DNA of 64,000 bases from an uncultured Bacteroidota bacterium (GTDB lineage: Bacteria; Bacteroidota; Bacteroidia; Flavobacteriales; Schleiferiaceae): the NCBI GenBank assembly GCA_913057235.1, contig CAJXNI010000011.1:31655-95654 (forward strand), read 5' to 3'. Of this stretch, positions 36,288 through 45,955 are shown in pieces. Under the pieces are notes generated by a model. The model searched no databases. It had not been told where the DNA came from and saw only the letters and a list, made by a program, of their open reading frames with translations. Position numbers and translations under genes: made by a program. Numbering within the stretch: the stretch's first letter is position 1; every line of letters starts with the position of its first letter.

Positions 36288-37346
36288 TTAGAGACAGAAT
36301 TCCTGCCCGTCTCGGCAAAAGCAGGTATCGCGGTCTACGCCTTTAAAATTCACAAAATTTAAACCGCAGGTGGCACTGGATGAAATGAGATCCGGGAAGA
36401 AACGATTAGGTTCTAGTTGAATGTTATCACGAGAAGTGCGGGTTCTGGAGCTGATAATTCCAGTGCCATTGGTCACCTGCTCAAAAGTAGGCCGGTTTTG
36501 GTTAATGCCTGTGCTGGGCTCATTCAATTGATAGTAGGTCACTAATTCTTCGGCCGCAGCCCAAACTTCTATTTCTATGTTTAGGAAAAAGCGCAGTATG
36601 TTGGGGTCTTCTTCAATTTGGTTGGCAATGGAATTAAAGAATTCGTTTGAAGGGAAGCGCAAGGATACTTCATTGTTCTGGGTTTCTATAACCGGGGGTT
36701 GAATAGTGGCTGTTTTGTAAGTGCTGTCTAGCGTAGTGCGGTCTAGCTCGCGATAATTAAAGTGAATAAGCACTTGGTAAGCATTTACCCCGGCCGTGCC
36801 ACTGGCTTCCCCTCGGGGGGGGATGGCAAATTCTACCACTCCATTAAAGAGCCTAAAAGCATTAGTTTCTCTAGGCACTCTTATTTGCAAATCACCCACC
36901 AAACCGGTGCGAGCAGCAGACTCTGAGCCGTCTTCTTTTAGAACTGCCACTTCATAAAACTTAGTCCTGTTCAGTTCATAGTCTTGGGGAACGCGGTACA
37001 AATAATGGCCTTGGGTGGTAAAAGTACCGGGCTTTAGCGCCACGTTATTATCATACACTAGCAAACGTTCGTTTTCAGGTGTTTCGCTGGTCAGTCTATC
37101 GTATTGGCGAATCACTACGTCAATTGCATTCGTGTCATAGTAGAGTGAGTCCGAGCGATCAAAAGAAACGCTGGCGGGGTCTTCGCTCAAGTAACCACGC
37201 TGCACACGTATGTAGTTGGTGTCTGCGCTGGCGTCTAAAAGACCATACAATACGGTAAGATCTTCCGGTTCGGTAATAATGTCAATTTCATTGTCACAGC
37301 TGGCGGTTATAAAAATAAGAACCAAAACAGGCCAAAAATTTCGCAT
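36288..37346 (-). CDS. DUF4249-type lipoprotein
   Basis: The 352-residue protein starts with a lipoprotein signal (WPVLVLIFITASCDNE, Cys near residue 17). It then has the opening typical of DUF4249: a short statement of a first strand (LTVLYGLLDASADTNYIRVQRGYL) followed by beta-sandwich sequence. Four Cys near the C-terminus (TCGLN, DTCFCRDGQEFCL) may form disulphides. DUF4249 proteins are outer-membrane lipoproteins, often paired with TonB-dependent receptors; no receptor gene is adjacent. Confidence 0.7.
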   Translation of the reverse strand: MRNFWPVLVLIFITASCDNEIDIITEPEDLTVLYGLLDASADTNYIRVQRGYLSEDPASVSFDRSDSLYYDTNAIDVVIRQYDRLTSETPENERLLVYDNNVALKPGTFTTQGHYLYRVPQDYELNRTKFYEVAVLKEDGSESAARTGLVGDLQIRVPRETNAFRLFNGVVEFAIPPRGEASGTAGVNAYQVLIHFNYRELDRTTLDSTYKTATIQPPVIETQNNEVSLRFPSNEFFNSIANQIEEDPNILRFFLNIEIEVWAAAEELVTYYQLNEPSTGINQNRPTFEQVTNGTGIISSRTRTSRDNIQLEPNRFFPDLISSSATCGLNFVNFKGVDRDTCFCRDGQEFCL

Positions 37347-37448
37347 ACAAACAGAGTTATTTCAAAAATGAGCCAAGGTGCTACTTTACTCTAATACGAA
37401 GTAGACGTATTAGTTCTTGATTGGTAGCCTAAGGCTGGTTCAAAAGTA

Positions 37449-37456
37449 TAAATTTG
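37449..37456 (+). promoter_or_regulatory. likely -7 element of the panB promoter
   Basis: TAAATTTG fits the Bacteroidota TAnnTTTG consensus and lies 22 bp before the panB ATG. A TTGG at 37421 could be the -33 element, but the 25-bp spacing is longer than ideal. Confidence 0.4.
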
Positions 37457-37478
37457 CAAGCATTAAAGGATTTAAAGT

Positions 37479-38297
37479 ATGTCAGTAAGTAAATCTGATT
37501 TTAAAAAGGTAACTACCAACTCGGTGCAAGAAATGAAGCGCCAGGGTGAAAAAATTTCTATGCTTACGGCTTACGACTTTACCCTGGCGGGAATAGTTGA
37601 TAAGTCTGGAATAGACGTAATTTTAGTGGGCGACTCGGCCTCTAATGTAATGGCCGGGCACGAAACTACCTTACCCATTACCCTAGATCAAATGATTTAC
37701 CACGCCAGCTCCGTGGTAAGAGCCGTGCAGCGGGCACTAGTGGTGGTAGACTTACCTTTTGGGAGCTATCAGGGTAACTCAAAAGAAGCCCTAAGTTCTG
37801 CCATTCGCATTATGAAAGAGAGTGGGGGGCACGCGGTAAAATTAGAAGGAGGCGTAGAAATTATTGACTCAATCAAGCGCATTTTAACAGCTGGCATACC
37901 GGTGATGGGCCATTTGGGTCTTACGCCACAAAGCATCTACAAATTTGGTACTTATACGGTGCGCGCTAAAAAGGAGGCTGAGGCCGAAAAATTGATTGAA
38001 GACGCTAAAGAGTTGGAAAAAGCCGGGTGCTTCGCCTTAGTTTTGGAGAAAATTCCCGCTGAGTTGGCCCAAAAAGTAGCGGAGAATCTATCCATACCGG
38101 TTATTGGCATTGGTGCCGGTGCTGGGGTAGATGGGCAGGTATTAGTACTTCATGACCTTTTGGGTATGACCCATGAGTTTCACCCTCGTTTTTTAAGACG
38201 CTACCTGGATTTGTATACGCTCATAAATGGCGCTATTCAACAATACGTAGAAGATGTGAAAAGCCATGATTTCCCCAACGAGAAAGAACAATATTAA
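37479..38297 (+). CDS. panB: 3-methyl-2-oxobutanoate hydroxymethyltransferase
   Basis: The 272-residue protein has the PanB signatures: [30 protein letters not shown] at the start, [21 protein letters not shown] and [20 protein letters not shown] near the end. It adds a hydroxymethyl group from methylene-THF to ketoisovalerate in pantothenate synthesis. The pseudouridine synthase starts 3 bp after the stop, so the two are probably one transcript. Confidence 0.97.
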   Translation: MSVSKSDFKKVTTNSVQEMKRQGEKISMLTAYDFTLAGIVDKSGIDVILVGDSASNVMAGHETTLPITLDQMIYHASSVVRAVQRALVVVDLPFGSYQGNSKEALSSAIRIMKESGGHAVKLEGGVEIIDSIKRILTAGIPVMGHLGLTPQSIYKFGTYTVRAKKEAEAEKLIEDAKELEKAGCFALVLEKIPAELAQKVAENLSIPVIGIGAGAGVDGQVLVLHDLLGMTHEFHPRFLRRYLDLYTLINGAIQQYVEDVKSHDFPNEKEQY

Positions 38298-38300
38298 TTT

Positions 38301-38996
38301 ATGGCGCTAGCCAATCGTATTGTTTTTGAAGACAATCACCTGCTGATTATTAATAAGCTACCCGGTGAGTTGGTGCAGGGCGACCAAACCGGAGACCCCA
38401 GTCTGATAGACTTTTTGAAAGACTACCTAGCCAAAAAGTACAACAAGCCCGGTGATGTTTTTTGCGGTTTGGTACATCGGCTTGACCGCCCCACAAGTGG
38501 CCTGGTGGTTTTTGCCCGCACTAGTAAGGCTTTAAGCCGAATGAATAAGATTTTTGAACAGCGTGAGGTGACCAAAAAGTACTATGCCATTGTAAAGCAG
38601 AAGCCTCCGCAGCCTGCTCAAACGCTTGAGAATCACTTGAAACGCAATCGCCAGAAAAATAAAAGTTTTGTGACAAGGGCGGGAACTAAAGGTGCAAAAC
38701 TGGCTAAACTTGGCTACCAATGGCTGGCCGAAAGTGACAATTACCATTTGTTAGAGGTCAATCTGTTCACCGGCCGGCACCACCAAATAAGGGTACAGTT
38801 AGCGCATGAGAATATGCCCATAAAAGGCGATTTGAAATATGGTTTTCCACGTAGTAATAAAGATGCTAGCATTAGCCTGCATGCCGGTTACATTTCGTTC
38901 ATTCACCCTGTACGAAAAGAGCCTTTAAAATTGTGGGCTCCTCACCCTAATCCTGATAAGCTTTGGCAGGTTTTTAACTCCTATTTTAAAGCTTAG
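38301..38996 (+). CDS. RluA-family pseudouridine synthase
   Basis: The 231-residue protein has the RluA motif HRLDRPTSGLVVFART near residue 55, with the catalytic Asp, and the later LFTGRHHQIRVQLAH. No S4 domain is present, so it is a short single-domain form. It isomerises uridine to pseudouridine in rRNA or tRNA; the target is not readable. Its 3' end overlaps the convergent coiled-coil gene by 11 bp. Confidence 0.93.
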   Translation: MALANRIVFEDNHLLIINKLPGELVQGDQTGDPSLIDFLKDYLAKKYNKPGDVFCGLVHRLDRPTSGLVVFARTSKALSRMNKIFEQREVTKKYYAIVKQKPPQPAQTLENHLKRNRQKNKSFVTRAGTKGAKLAKLGYQWLAESDNYHLLEVNLFTGRHHQIRVQLAHENMPIKGDLKYGFPRSNKDASISLHAGYISFIHPVRKEPLKLWAPHPNPDKLWQVFNSYFKA

Positions 38997-39291
38997 TGTG
39001 CTTTTTCTCCCACTTAGACAGGTCTGCGCTGGCCTTTCGCTCTACCAGCCGTACTTCTAAAGCTTTCACCTGCTGCTTTAAAGACTCATCATCGGCAAAA
39101 CGAATTTTCTTTTCCTCCTTAATTTGGTTAGAAAGCTCACTTCTCAATTGGTTAAGCTTTAGGTTTAAATCTTTGAGCAGCTTGCCTAAATGACTGTTAC
39201 CATTTTCAACACGCTGATTTAAGCTTTTGAACTTACTATTAATCCGTTCAAAACTAGAGTCTACTAAAAGGTTCAGGTCGCTGGTCTTCAT
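38986..39291 (-). CDS. small coiled-coil protein of unknown function
   Basis: The 101-residue protein is highly charged and has heptad spacing over most of its length (LNQRVENGNSHLGKLLKDLN, then LKQQVKALEVRLVERKA). There is no signal peptide or membrane segment. It lies alone between convergent and divergent neighbours. I do not recognise the family. Confidence 0.6.
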   Translation of the reverse strand: MKTSDLNLLVDSSFERINSKFKSLNQRVENGNSHLGKLLKDLNLKLNQLRSELSNQIKEEKKIRFADDESLKQQVKALEVRLVERKASADLSKWEKKHTKL

Positions 39292-39555
39292 CCATAGCTC
39301 GCGGAGACTGGTAGGCAGCTTTAGTGTTATTTACATAATCCATAGTGTGTGAGAAAAGCATTTCAAAGTTATTAACAAATAAAGTTAAACAACTTCACAA
39401 AACGAAGGCGGCAATCGATTAGGAGCAAAAAAATTAAGATTTGCGGCTTGTTAATAACCACTTTTTTGAAAGAATACCGGGCAACTATGGTTTGAGACTA
39501 AGTAATTAGCGCTACAATTGTATATTCGCACTCTCAAAAATTTAAAGTAAAATAA

Positions 39556-41730
39556 ATGGCTACACTAGAGCGTATTAGAAGACGTTCCGGATTACTAATT
39601 ATTGTAATTGGTTTGGCAATGCTTGCCTTTATTCTCACTGATTTGTTTTCCTCAGGAGACTCTCTGTTGCGGAATGACGCCAATGTGGTGGGTAAAGTAG
39701 GGAATGAGAAGTTAGATTACGCGCAGTTCACGCAAAGAATTGATGAGCGTTTAACGCTTCTGCAAAGACAAAGTCCGCAGCAGGCGGCCAACTTCACACG
39801 TTTGATGGTGGCCGACCAAATTTGGACGGAATTTTTACAAGAGTCTATTTTAGGCAATCGCTATGAGGAACTTGGTCTGACCATCACAGACGCAGAGTTT
39901 GTAAAGCGCATCAGTCAAAATCCACAGATTAATAATCAACAGTCTTTTAAAGATCCCGTTTCCGGGAAGTTTAGTTTTGCCGCTTTCAGAGATTACCTAG
40001 CCCAAATTAAACAACAGGCTAGTGAGGATCCTCAGGCGCGTCAAACCTATGAGCAGTTCATTCAGTTCGAGGAAGCTATTGCAGATCAGGCATTAAGCCA
40101 AAAATACGAGGCGGCTGTAAAAAAAGGTATTTACATGCCTGCGGCCTTGGCGGCTAATTTGTATGAACGCAGACAAAACTCCAGTTTAGCGCAGTATTTT
40201 GGTTTAGAGTATAGTTCCATTCCTGACTCTACGGTAGAGGTCACAGACAGCGAGCTGCGGAGTTACTACAACAATCATAAACAAGACTTTGAAAAAGAGG
40301 CTTTGCGCGATATTGCCTATGTGTCTTTCAATGTGGAGGCTTCCGGTAAAGATAAGAGGGCCATTCAGGAAGAGTTGAAGTCTTATCTAAAACCAGAGAT
40401 TATTTCCAATCGTGGCAGACAGGACACTTTACCCTCTTTTTACGAGGCTGAAAATGACTCCATCTACGCAGTAGGCCGCAGCGACCGTCAAGTAATGGCT
40501 CGTTACCTTACTAAAGATCAGTTGCCCGCACCTTTAGATTCTATTCTAATGGATCAAGATACAGGCTACATTCACGGTCCTTATGAAGATATGAACGCCT
40601 ATGCGCTGTCTAAAATTAGCGCCATTACTACTATTCCTGATAGTGTAAAAGCGCGGCATATCCTTATTTCTTTCCAGGGTGCTAACCAGGGGCAGTCGCA
40701 GTCGCAACGTCCTCCACAGCAAGCTCAGGCTTTGGCCGATAGTCTTTTCAAAGCCTACCAAAAAGATACCACAGGATTTGCCAGTGCGGCCAAAATCTTG
40801 TCTGATGACCCCGGCTCTGGCGCCAAAGGCGGAGATCTTGGCTGGTTTGACCGCAGCGCTATGGTGCAGCCATTTTCACAATTTTGCTTCCTGAATGAAA
40901 CCGGTGATGTGGGCCTAGTTTTTTCCCAATTTGGTTTTCACGTTATTCACATTCAAGAACAGGCTGGTAGCAACAAAGCCATTAAATTAGTGACCATTAG
41001 AAGAAACATTGAGGCCAGTGAAGCCACTAGAGATAGCACCTACGAAGCGGCTAGCCTCTTTGCCAGTGCTGCTTCTAAAAGTGGTGATTTTGGCGCTACC
41101 GCACAAGAAATGGGTTACAGCCCACGTCCGGCTACAGATATAACTCCCTTACAGGAGCAAGTAATTGGTCTGGGCTCTAACCGCAGCGTGGTGCAATGGG
41201 CTTTTAAAGAAGAAACTCAGGTAGGTGAAGTAGATCTTTTTAACAATAATGATTCATACCTGGTTGTTACCCTTACTAAGGCCTCTGCAGAGGGAGTAGC
41301 AGACTTTGAGGACGTTAAGGAAGAAGTTCGCACCGAGGTACTCAAAGAAAAAAAGGCCGAAATCTTGGTAGAAAAGATGAAAGCGGCTGCCGGTGCAGAT
41401 TTGAATGCAAAGGCTCAAGCGCTGGAAGTTAGTGTAAAAAGCCAGAATCTCAATTTTGCCACTAGTAATCTAACCGGTTTCGGCTCAGAACCTAAAGTTA
41501 TTGGAAAAATAACTGCTTTACCGGTGAATCAATTAGCGGGCCCCTTAGTAGGCGACCGTGGCGTTTACATGGTGAATGTAAGCAGTCGCACCCCAGGTGA
41601 GCCATTGAATAGTTATGATTCTGAGCAAATTCGCCTGGCTACCGAAATGCAAAACCTGGCCGCCAATCAGTTATTTGAATCGCTGAAAGAACAAGCTGAT
41701 ATTGAAGATAATCGTGCTAAGTTTTTATAA
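39556..41730 (+). CDS. PpiD/SurA-like periplasmic peptidyl-prolyl isomerase
   Basis: The 724-residue protein has one N-terminal membrane anchor (LLIIVIGLAMLAFILTDLF) and a long helical SurA_N-like chaperone region. It then has a parvulin domain at about residues 365-475 with ARHILISFQG, DPGSGAKGGDLGWFDRSAMV and FGFHVIHIQEQ. This is the layout of PpiD, which helps fold outer membrane and secreted proteins. It is followed by a strong terminator. Confidence 0.92.
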   Translation: MATLERIRRRSGLLIIVIGLAMLAFILTDLFSSGDSLLRNDANVVGKVGNEKLDYAQFTQRIDERLTLLQRQSPQQAANFTRLMVADQIWTEFLQESILGNRYEELGLTITDAEFVKRISQNPQINNQQSFKDPVSGKFSFAAFRDYLAQIKQQASEDPQARQTYEQFIQFEEAIADQALSQKYEAAVKKGIYMPAALAANLYERRQNSSLAQYFGLEYSSIPDSTVEVTDSELRSYYNNHKQDFEKEALRDIAYVSFNVEASGKDKRAIQEELKSYLKPEIISNRGRQDTLPSFYEAENDSIYAVGRSDRQVMARYLTKDQLPAPLDSILMDQDTGYIHGPYEDMNAYALSKISAITTIPDSVKARHILISFQGANQGQSQSQRPPQQAQALADSLFKAYQKDTTGFASAAKILSDDPGSGAKGGDLGWFDRSAMVQPFSQFCFLNETGDVGLVFSQFGFHVIHIQEQAGSNKAIKLVTIRRNIEASEATRDSTYEAASLFASAASKSGDFGATAQEMGYSPRPATDITPLQEQVIGLGSNRSVVQWAFKEETQVGEVDLFNNNDSYLVVTLTKASAEGVADFEDVKEEVRTEVLKEKKAEILVEKMKAAAGADLNAKAQALEVSVKSQNLNFATSNLTGFGSEPKVIGKITALPVNQLAGPLVGDRGVYMVNVSSRTPGEPLNSYDSEQIRLATEMQNLAANQLFESLKEQADIEDNRAKFL

Positions 41731-41746
41731 CTAAGACCTAATTTTT

Positions 41747-41788
41747 AAAAAAGCTGTTTTTGAGAATCGCTCAAAAGCAGCTTTTTTT
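41747..41788 (+). terminator. rho-independent terminator of the PpiD-like gene
   Basis: A long stem (AAGCTGTTTTTGAG against CTCAAAAGCAGCTT, with one G-U pair) closes a short loop and is followed by TTTTT. Confidence 0.85.
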
Positions 41789-41820
41789 GTATTCGTATTT
41801 CAGAAAATAAAACATCCACT

Positions 41821-44037
41821 ATGCAAAGAATTCTAACGCTAGTTTTTACACTCTTCATCGCCTTACAGGCAACAGGTAGAGAAGGAATGTGGCTGCCTTA
41901 CCTCATAGGCCAGCTGAATCATCAACAAATGCAACAAATGGGACTGGAGCTTTCGGCTGAGGACATTTACAGCATTAATGAGGGTTCTTTAAAAGATGCC
42001 ATTGTACATTTTAACGGTGGTTGTACGGCCAGTCTAATAAGCGAGAAGGGGCTACTACTCACCAACCACCACTGTGGATACAGCCAAATTCAAAGTCATT
42101 CATCACTGGAAAACAATTACCTGCGCGATGGTTTTTGGGCCATGAATCAAAAGGAAGAGCTCACCAACCCAGGGGTAACCGCCAGTTTGGTAAAATACCT
42201 AAAAGACGTAACCAATGAGGTACTCGCTGGGGTAAATCAAGCTATGAGCGATGAAGAGCGTCAAAAGAAGATTGAGGCCAATCTGGAGGCTTTGTACGCC
42301 AATGTGGCCAACCCCAATAACTATCAATTGGAGGTTAAACCTTTTTTCTACGGCAACCAGTTCATCCTTATTGCCAAAGAGCAGTTTAAAGATGTACGTT
42401 TGGTAGGTGCACCGCCTAGCAGCATTGGTAAATACGGAGCCGATACGGATAACTGGATGTGGCCCCGGCACACAGGAGACTTTTCTTTATTTAGAATTTA
42501 CGCTTCTGCGGATAACCAACCCGCAGAGGTGTCTGAAGACAATGTGCCCTACCGCCCCTCAAGGCACCTGAAAGTAAATATAGCGGGTTTTGAGAAGGGA
42601 GACTTTACCATGGTTTATGGTTTTCCGGGCAGCACCCAGCAATACCTGCCAGCAGCAGAGGTGAAAAATATTGCCGAGGTGTACAATCCACAGCGCATTG
42701 CTATCCGCGATGAAATTCTGGCCATTTTAGACGCCAAGATGCGCACCGATGAAGCTACCCGCATTAAGTATGCCTCCAAGTATGCACGAATCAGCAACAG
42801 CTGGAAACGCTGGAAAGGGGAAATAAAAGGATTAGAGCGCACCAATGCCATAGAAAGGATTAGAAACGAAGAGCGTGCTTTTGCCGGGAAAATGTTGAAA
42901 AACGAAGACCTAAAGGCCTACGAAAATATTTTAGAGCGTTTGGTAGTGCTGTACGAGAAACGCATTCCTATTAACAAACAGCGATATGCTTTTCTAGAGG
43001 CCGGCTATTACGGGCAGGAAATGCTTAGGCATTTAAGACGCTACCAAGGTTTGGTGGCTATAGCCGATACAGCCAGCGAAGAAAGACTGAACGAACTGGG
43101 TCAACGCTTGGCTAAGGGCCTACCTGGTTTTTACAAAGACTTTGATGCGGAATTAGAAGAAAAGGTGGTACAGGCAATCTTGCCCATTTACCTTAAAGAG
43201 ATAAGCACCAAAGATTTACCCGAAATACTGAGTGAGCTTAAGGCTATGGATGCTTATGACCGCAGCGAGTTTATAACCGAAATGTTTGAAGACAATCCGG
43301 TATTGCAGGAAGGCTGGTCTGATTTGCTTAAGAACAAACCTGCAAAAGCCGCTTCTAAATTGCAAAAGAGTGATGCTTATCAACTAACGGTGGCCATGCT
43401 AGAGCATTATTTTGAAGTGTTAAATCCCGCGGTTTCAGAGGTTGATAACCAAATAAATAAACTCCAAGCCAAATATGTAGAAGGACTGCAAAAGGCTTTT
43501 CCTAAAAAGAGTTTCTATCCTGATGCCAATAGCAGCTTGCGTCTATCCTACGGAAAAGTTAAGCCTTACCAGCCTAAAGATGGGGTAACCTATTACGCGC
43601 AGACCTATTTGGAAGGCGTGATAGAAAAATACGTACCAGGCGACTATGAATTTGATCTGCCTGAAAAGTTGATCAATCTTTATAAAAGAAGGGATTATGG
43701 GCTTTACAGCGAAAATGGAAAAATGCCCGTGTGCTTTGTAGCCACCAACCACACCACAGGTGGTAACTCCGGTAGCCCGGTTTTAAATGCGCGTGGTGAA
43801 CTCATTGGTCTGAACTTTGACCGGGCCTGGGACGGTGTAATGAGCGACATGTATTTTGACACCGCCATTTGCCGAAATGTGATGGTTGATCTTCGCTATG
43901 TGTTATTTATTATTGATCGCTTTGCCGGGGCGCAATATTTGGTAGAAGAGATGGATTTGGTAAAAACCCGACCGGGCGCAGCCGCCAAAGAAGAGGAGGC
44001 AGAATCGTCTGAAATGGAAGCAGCAGTTAAAAGTTAA
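41821..44037 (+). CDS. S46-family dipeptidyl-peptidase, DPP11-like
   Basis: The 738-residue protein has a short signal peptide (LTLVFTLFIALQATG) and the S46 catalytic triad: His84 in LLTNHHCGY, Asp220 in PRHTGDFSLF and Ser650 in GGNSGSPV. The residue that sets specificity is Arg668 in NFDRAWDGVMSD. DPP11 enzymes have Arg here and prefer Asp/Glu at P1, whereas DPP7 has Gly and prefers hydrophobic residues. The protein should therefore release dipeptides ending in acidic residues in the periplasm. Specificity is inferred from this one residue. Confidence 0.9.
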   Translation: MQRILTLVFTLFIALQATGREGMWLPYLIGQLNHQQMQQMGLELSAEDIYSINEGSLKDAIVHFNGGCTASLISEKGLLLTNHHCGYSQIQSHSSLENNYLRDGFWAMNQKEELTNPGVTASLVKYLKDVTNEVLAGVNQAMSDEERQKKIEANLEALYANVANPNNYQLEVKPFFYGNQFILIAKEQFKDVRLVGAPPSSIGKYGADTDNWMWPRHTGDFSLFRIYASADNQPAEVSEDNVPYRPSRHLKVNIAGFEKGDFTMVYGFPGSTQQYLPAAEVKNIAEVYNPQRIAIRDEILAILDAKMRTDEATRIKYASKYARISNSWKRWKGEIKGLERTNAIERIRNEERAFAGKMLKNEDLKAYENILERLVVLYEKRIPINKQRYAFLEAGYYGQEMLRHLRRYQGLVAIADTASEERLNELGQRLAKGLPGFYKDFDAELEEKVVQAILPIYLKEISTKDLPEILSELKAMDAYDRSEFITEMFEDNPVLQEGWSDLLKNKPAKAASKLQKSDAYQLTVAMLEHYFEVLNPAVSEVDNQINKLQAKYVEGLQKAFPKKSFYPDANSSLRLSYGKVKPYQPKDGVTYYAQTYLEGVIEKYVPGDYEFDLPEKLINLYKRRDYGLYSENGKMPVCFVATNHTTGGNSGSPVLNARGELIGLNFDRAWDGVMSDMYFDTAICRNVMVDLRYVLFIIDRFAGAQYLVEEMDLVKTRPGAAAKEEEAESSEMEAAVKS

Positions 44038-44055
44038 AGACTTCCAGAACCAGTT

Positions 44056-44090
44056 TAAAAAAAGCCCTCTGGTTCTAGAGGGCTTTTTCT
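44056..44090. terminator. bidirectional terminator between the S46 peptidase and the DsbA-like gene
   Basis: AAAGCCCTCT and AGAGGGCTTT form a perfect stem around a short loop, flanked by A-runs and T-runs. It can serve both convergent genes. Confidence 0.85.
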
Positions 44091-44105
44091 TAGGGTGCTT
44101 GCGCC

Positions 44106-44744
44106 TTAAAACTGTCCCTTAACAATTTTGAGATTTTCTTCCAGCTTTTCCAAGGGCATATAACCACGGGCTAAAACATGCCCTTTGTCTTTTTCTTGAT
44201 ACACCACCGTAGGGAATCCTTTTATACCCCACTTTTGCACTACCTCAAACTCTTTCTGCACAATCTCCAACTTGTCCTTATCCACCATTAGTTTCATAAA
44301 GTCTGTACTATTCATGCCAAAATCTTCGGCACAATGCCCGTAGGTCTTAGCCTCGGCCGGGGGCAACCCTTCTTCATAAATGGCTTTTTGGATGCGTGCT
44401 GCAAAAGGCACCGAATTATCAGGTTGGTAAATTCTGAAGGTAGCCATAGCCAAGGCACCCGGTAAAGAGGTAAAAGTGGCGGTACCTTTTTCCAAAATAT
44501 CTTCTAAAAAGGGAGTGCCAAAGGTAACTCCGGTAGTTTCTTCAACTTGCTTGTACGCGTCTTTTATATAACCCGCTACTTCACCAATGGGCCCTTCTCG
44601 TTCGCCTAGCACCATACCCCCAGAGAGCACCCTAAAGTCAATGTCTTCTTTATGGTTTTCATAAAACTCGCTTATTACGGGGCTAAATCCGTAGCACCAG
44701 CCGCAAAGCGGATCATAGATATAATTAATTACAGGTCTATCCAT
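44106..44744 (-). CDS. DsbA family (FrnE-like) thioredoxin-fold protein
   Basis: The 212-residue protein opens with INYIYDPLCGWCYGFSPV, the CGWC site of cytoplasmic FrnE/DsbA-like oxidoreductases. A long helical insert follows and the cis-Pro loop is in GIKGFPTVVYQ. No signal peptide is present, so a cytosolic role in thiol or redox chemistry is likely. It is 10 bp after the RsmI-like gene. Confidence 0.88.
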   Translation of the reverse strand: MDRPVINYIYDPLCGWCYGFSPVISEFYENHKEDIDFRVLSGGMVLGEREGPIGEVAGYIKDAYKQVEETTGVTFGTPFLEDILEKGTATFTSLPGALAMATFRIYQPDNSVPFAARIQKAIYEEGLPPAEAKTYGHCAEDFGMNSTDFMKLMVDKDKLEIVQKEFEVVQKWGIKGFPTVVYQEKDKGHVLARGYMPLEKLEENLKIVKGQF

Positions 44745-44754
44745 TCTTTAATTT

Positions 44755-45486
44755 TTAAAACTCAGTGCCAGCTTCCAAGATAAAAATGGTAGGCTTCTTT
44801 TCCAGACTCACCTCATTTTTATCCCACTCGGCAATAGCTTTGGTTTTAATGAATTCATTCTTTAGGGATATTTCGCTTGCTAAACACAAACGAGTGGTGG
44901 GCTTGCAGGTTTTTAAAAGCTCCTCAAAGAGTTTTTGATTGCGGTAAGGGGTTTCCATGAAAATTTGGCTTTGGCCCAGTTTCTCACTCTGCTGCTCCAG
45001 CCACTTAATTCTCTTATTGCGTGGACCTTTTTCTATGGGAAGGTATCCGCTAAAAGCGAAATTTTGACCATTCATACCGCTGGCCATTAAGCCCATGAAA
45101 ATAGAAGATGGCCCTGCCAGGGGAACCACTCGTATACCTTTTTGGTGAGCTAGCGTTACAATTTCAGCGCCCGGATCAGCAATACCCGGGGCACCAGCTT
45201 CTGAAATTAGCCCCATAGTTTCACCACGCAAGGCGGGTTCTAAAAAGGTCTGATAATCAGAGGGCTCTGTGTACTTGTTTAAAATAAAAAGCTCCAAATC
45301 GGGTTGATGCTTGCCAGGGAATACTCTTTTTATAAAAGCGCGAGCCGATTTTTCATTTTCTACGATGTAGTGGTCTGCCATGTCTAAGACCTTTTTAGCA
45401 GCAAGGGGAAGTACTTCCAAAGGCTCTACATCACCCATGAGCGAAGGAATCAAATAAAGCTTACCAAAATCTTCAGAGTTTTCCAT
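44755..45486 (-). CDS. RsmI-type tetrapyrrole-methylase-fold SAM methyltransferase
   Basis: The 243-residue protein has the tetrapyrrole methylase fold: LYLIPSLMGD at the start, LISEAGAPGIADPG in the RsmI position and VVPLAGPSSIFMGLMASG. RsmI methylates the 2'-O of C1402 in 16S rRNA. This version starts with LYLIPSLMG where RsmI has LYVVATPIGN, and is the common second paralogue in Bacteroidota, whose target is unknown. It overlaps the phosphatase gene by 14 bp. Confidence 0.85.
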   Translation of the reverse strand: MENSEDFGKLYLIPSLMGDVEPLEVLPLAAKKVLDMADHYIVENEKSARAFIKRVFPGKHQPDLELFILNKYTEPSDYQTFLEPALRGETMGLISEAGAPGIADPGAEIVTLAHQKGIRVVPLAGPSSIFMGLMASGMNGQNFAFSGYLPIEKGPRNKRIKWLEQQSEKLGQSQIFMETPYRNQKLFEELLKTCKPTTRLCLASEISLKNEFIKTKAIAEWDKNEVSLEKKPTIFILEAGTEF

Positions 45487-45934
45487 CCTTTATTTTTTGG
45501 GTTATCACGTCAGTAGCTTCATCTAAAAGGCGGTACACATTTTCAAAACCCTCATCACCTCCGTAGTAGGGGTCTGGCACCGATTTATTGGAGTTTGGCT
45601 TACTTTCGTTTAGGATCATGCGCACTTTCTGCCGCTCGGCATCGCTTTGAGCTAAGGCCAAAATATTTTGATAATTACTGCTATCCATAGCGTAAATTAA
45701 GTCAAACTCTTCAAAGTGCTTGCGCTGAAACTGTTCTCCCCGCAGGTCACTAATGGAAATACCGTGTTTTCTGGCTGTTTTTATCATGCGGGTATCGGGC
45801 GGCTCGCCTACATGGTAACCCGCGGTTCCGGCACTATCTACCCACACGGGCAGGTTTTGGGTTTTTTCTCTAAGAAGGCCATGCGCCAGTGGTGATCGAC
45901 AAATATTCCCCAGGCAAACCATTAGAATTTTCAT
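45473..45934 (-). CDS. low-molecular-weight protein-tyrosine phosphatase
   Basis: The 153-residue protein has the P-loop MVCLGNICRSPLAHGLL at residues 5-21 with the catalytic Cys and Arg. The general-acid Asp is in VPDPYYGGDEGFENVY near residue 117. Size and motifs match LMW-PTP. It forms an operon with the RsmI-like and DsbA-like genes. Confidence 0.93.
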   Translation of the reverse strand: MKILMVCLGNICRSPLAHGLLREKTQNLPVWVDSAGTAGYHVGEPPDTRMIKTARKHGISISDLRGEQFQRKHFEEFDLIYAMDSSNYQNILALAQSDAERQKVRMILNESKPNSNKSVPDPYYGGDEGFENVYRLLDEATDVITQKIKDGKL

Positions 45935-45955
45935 GCTTGTGTTTTTGCTGCTAAG

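Noticed and set aside
41821..44037. DPP7-type broad specificity
   Set aside because: The discriminating residue is Arg668, not Gly.
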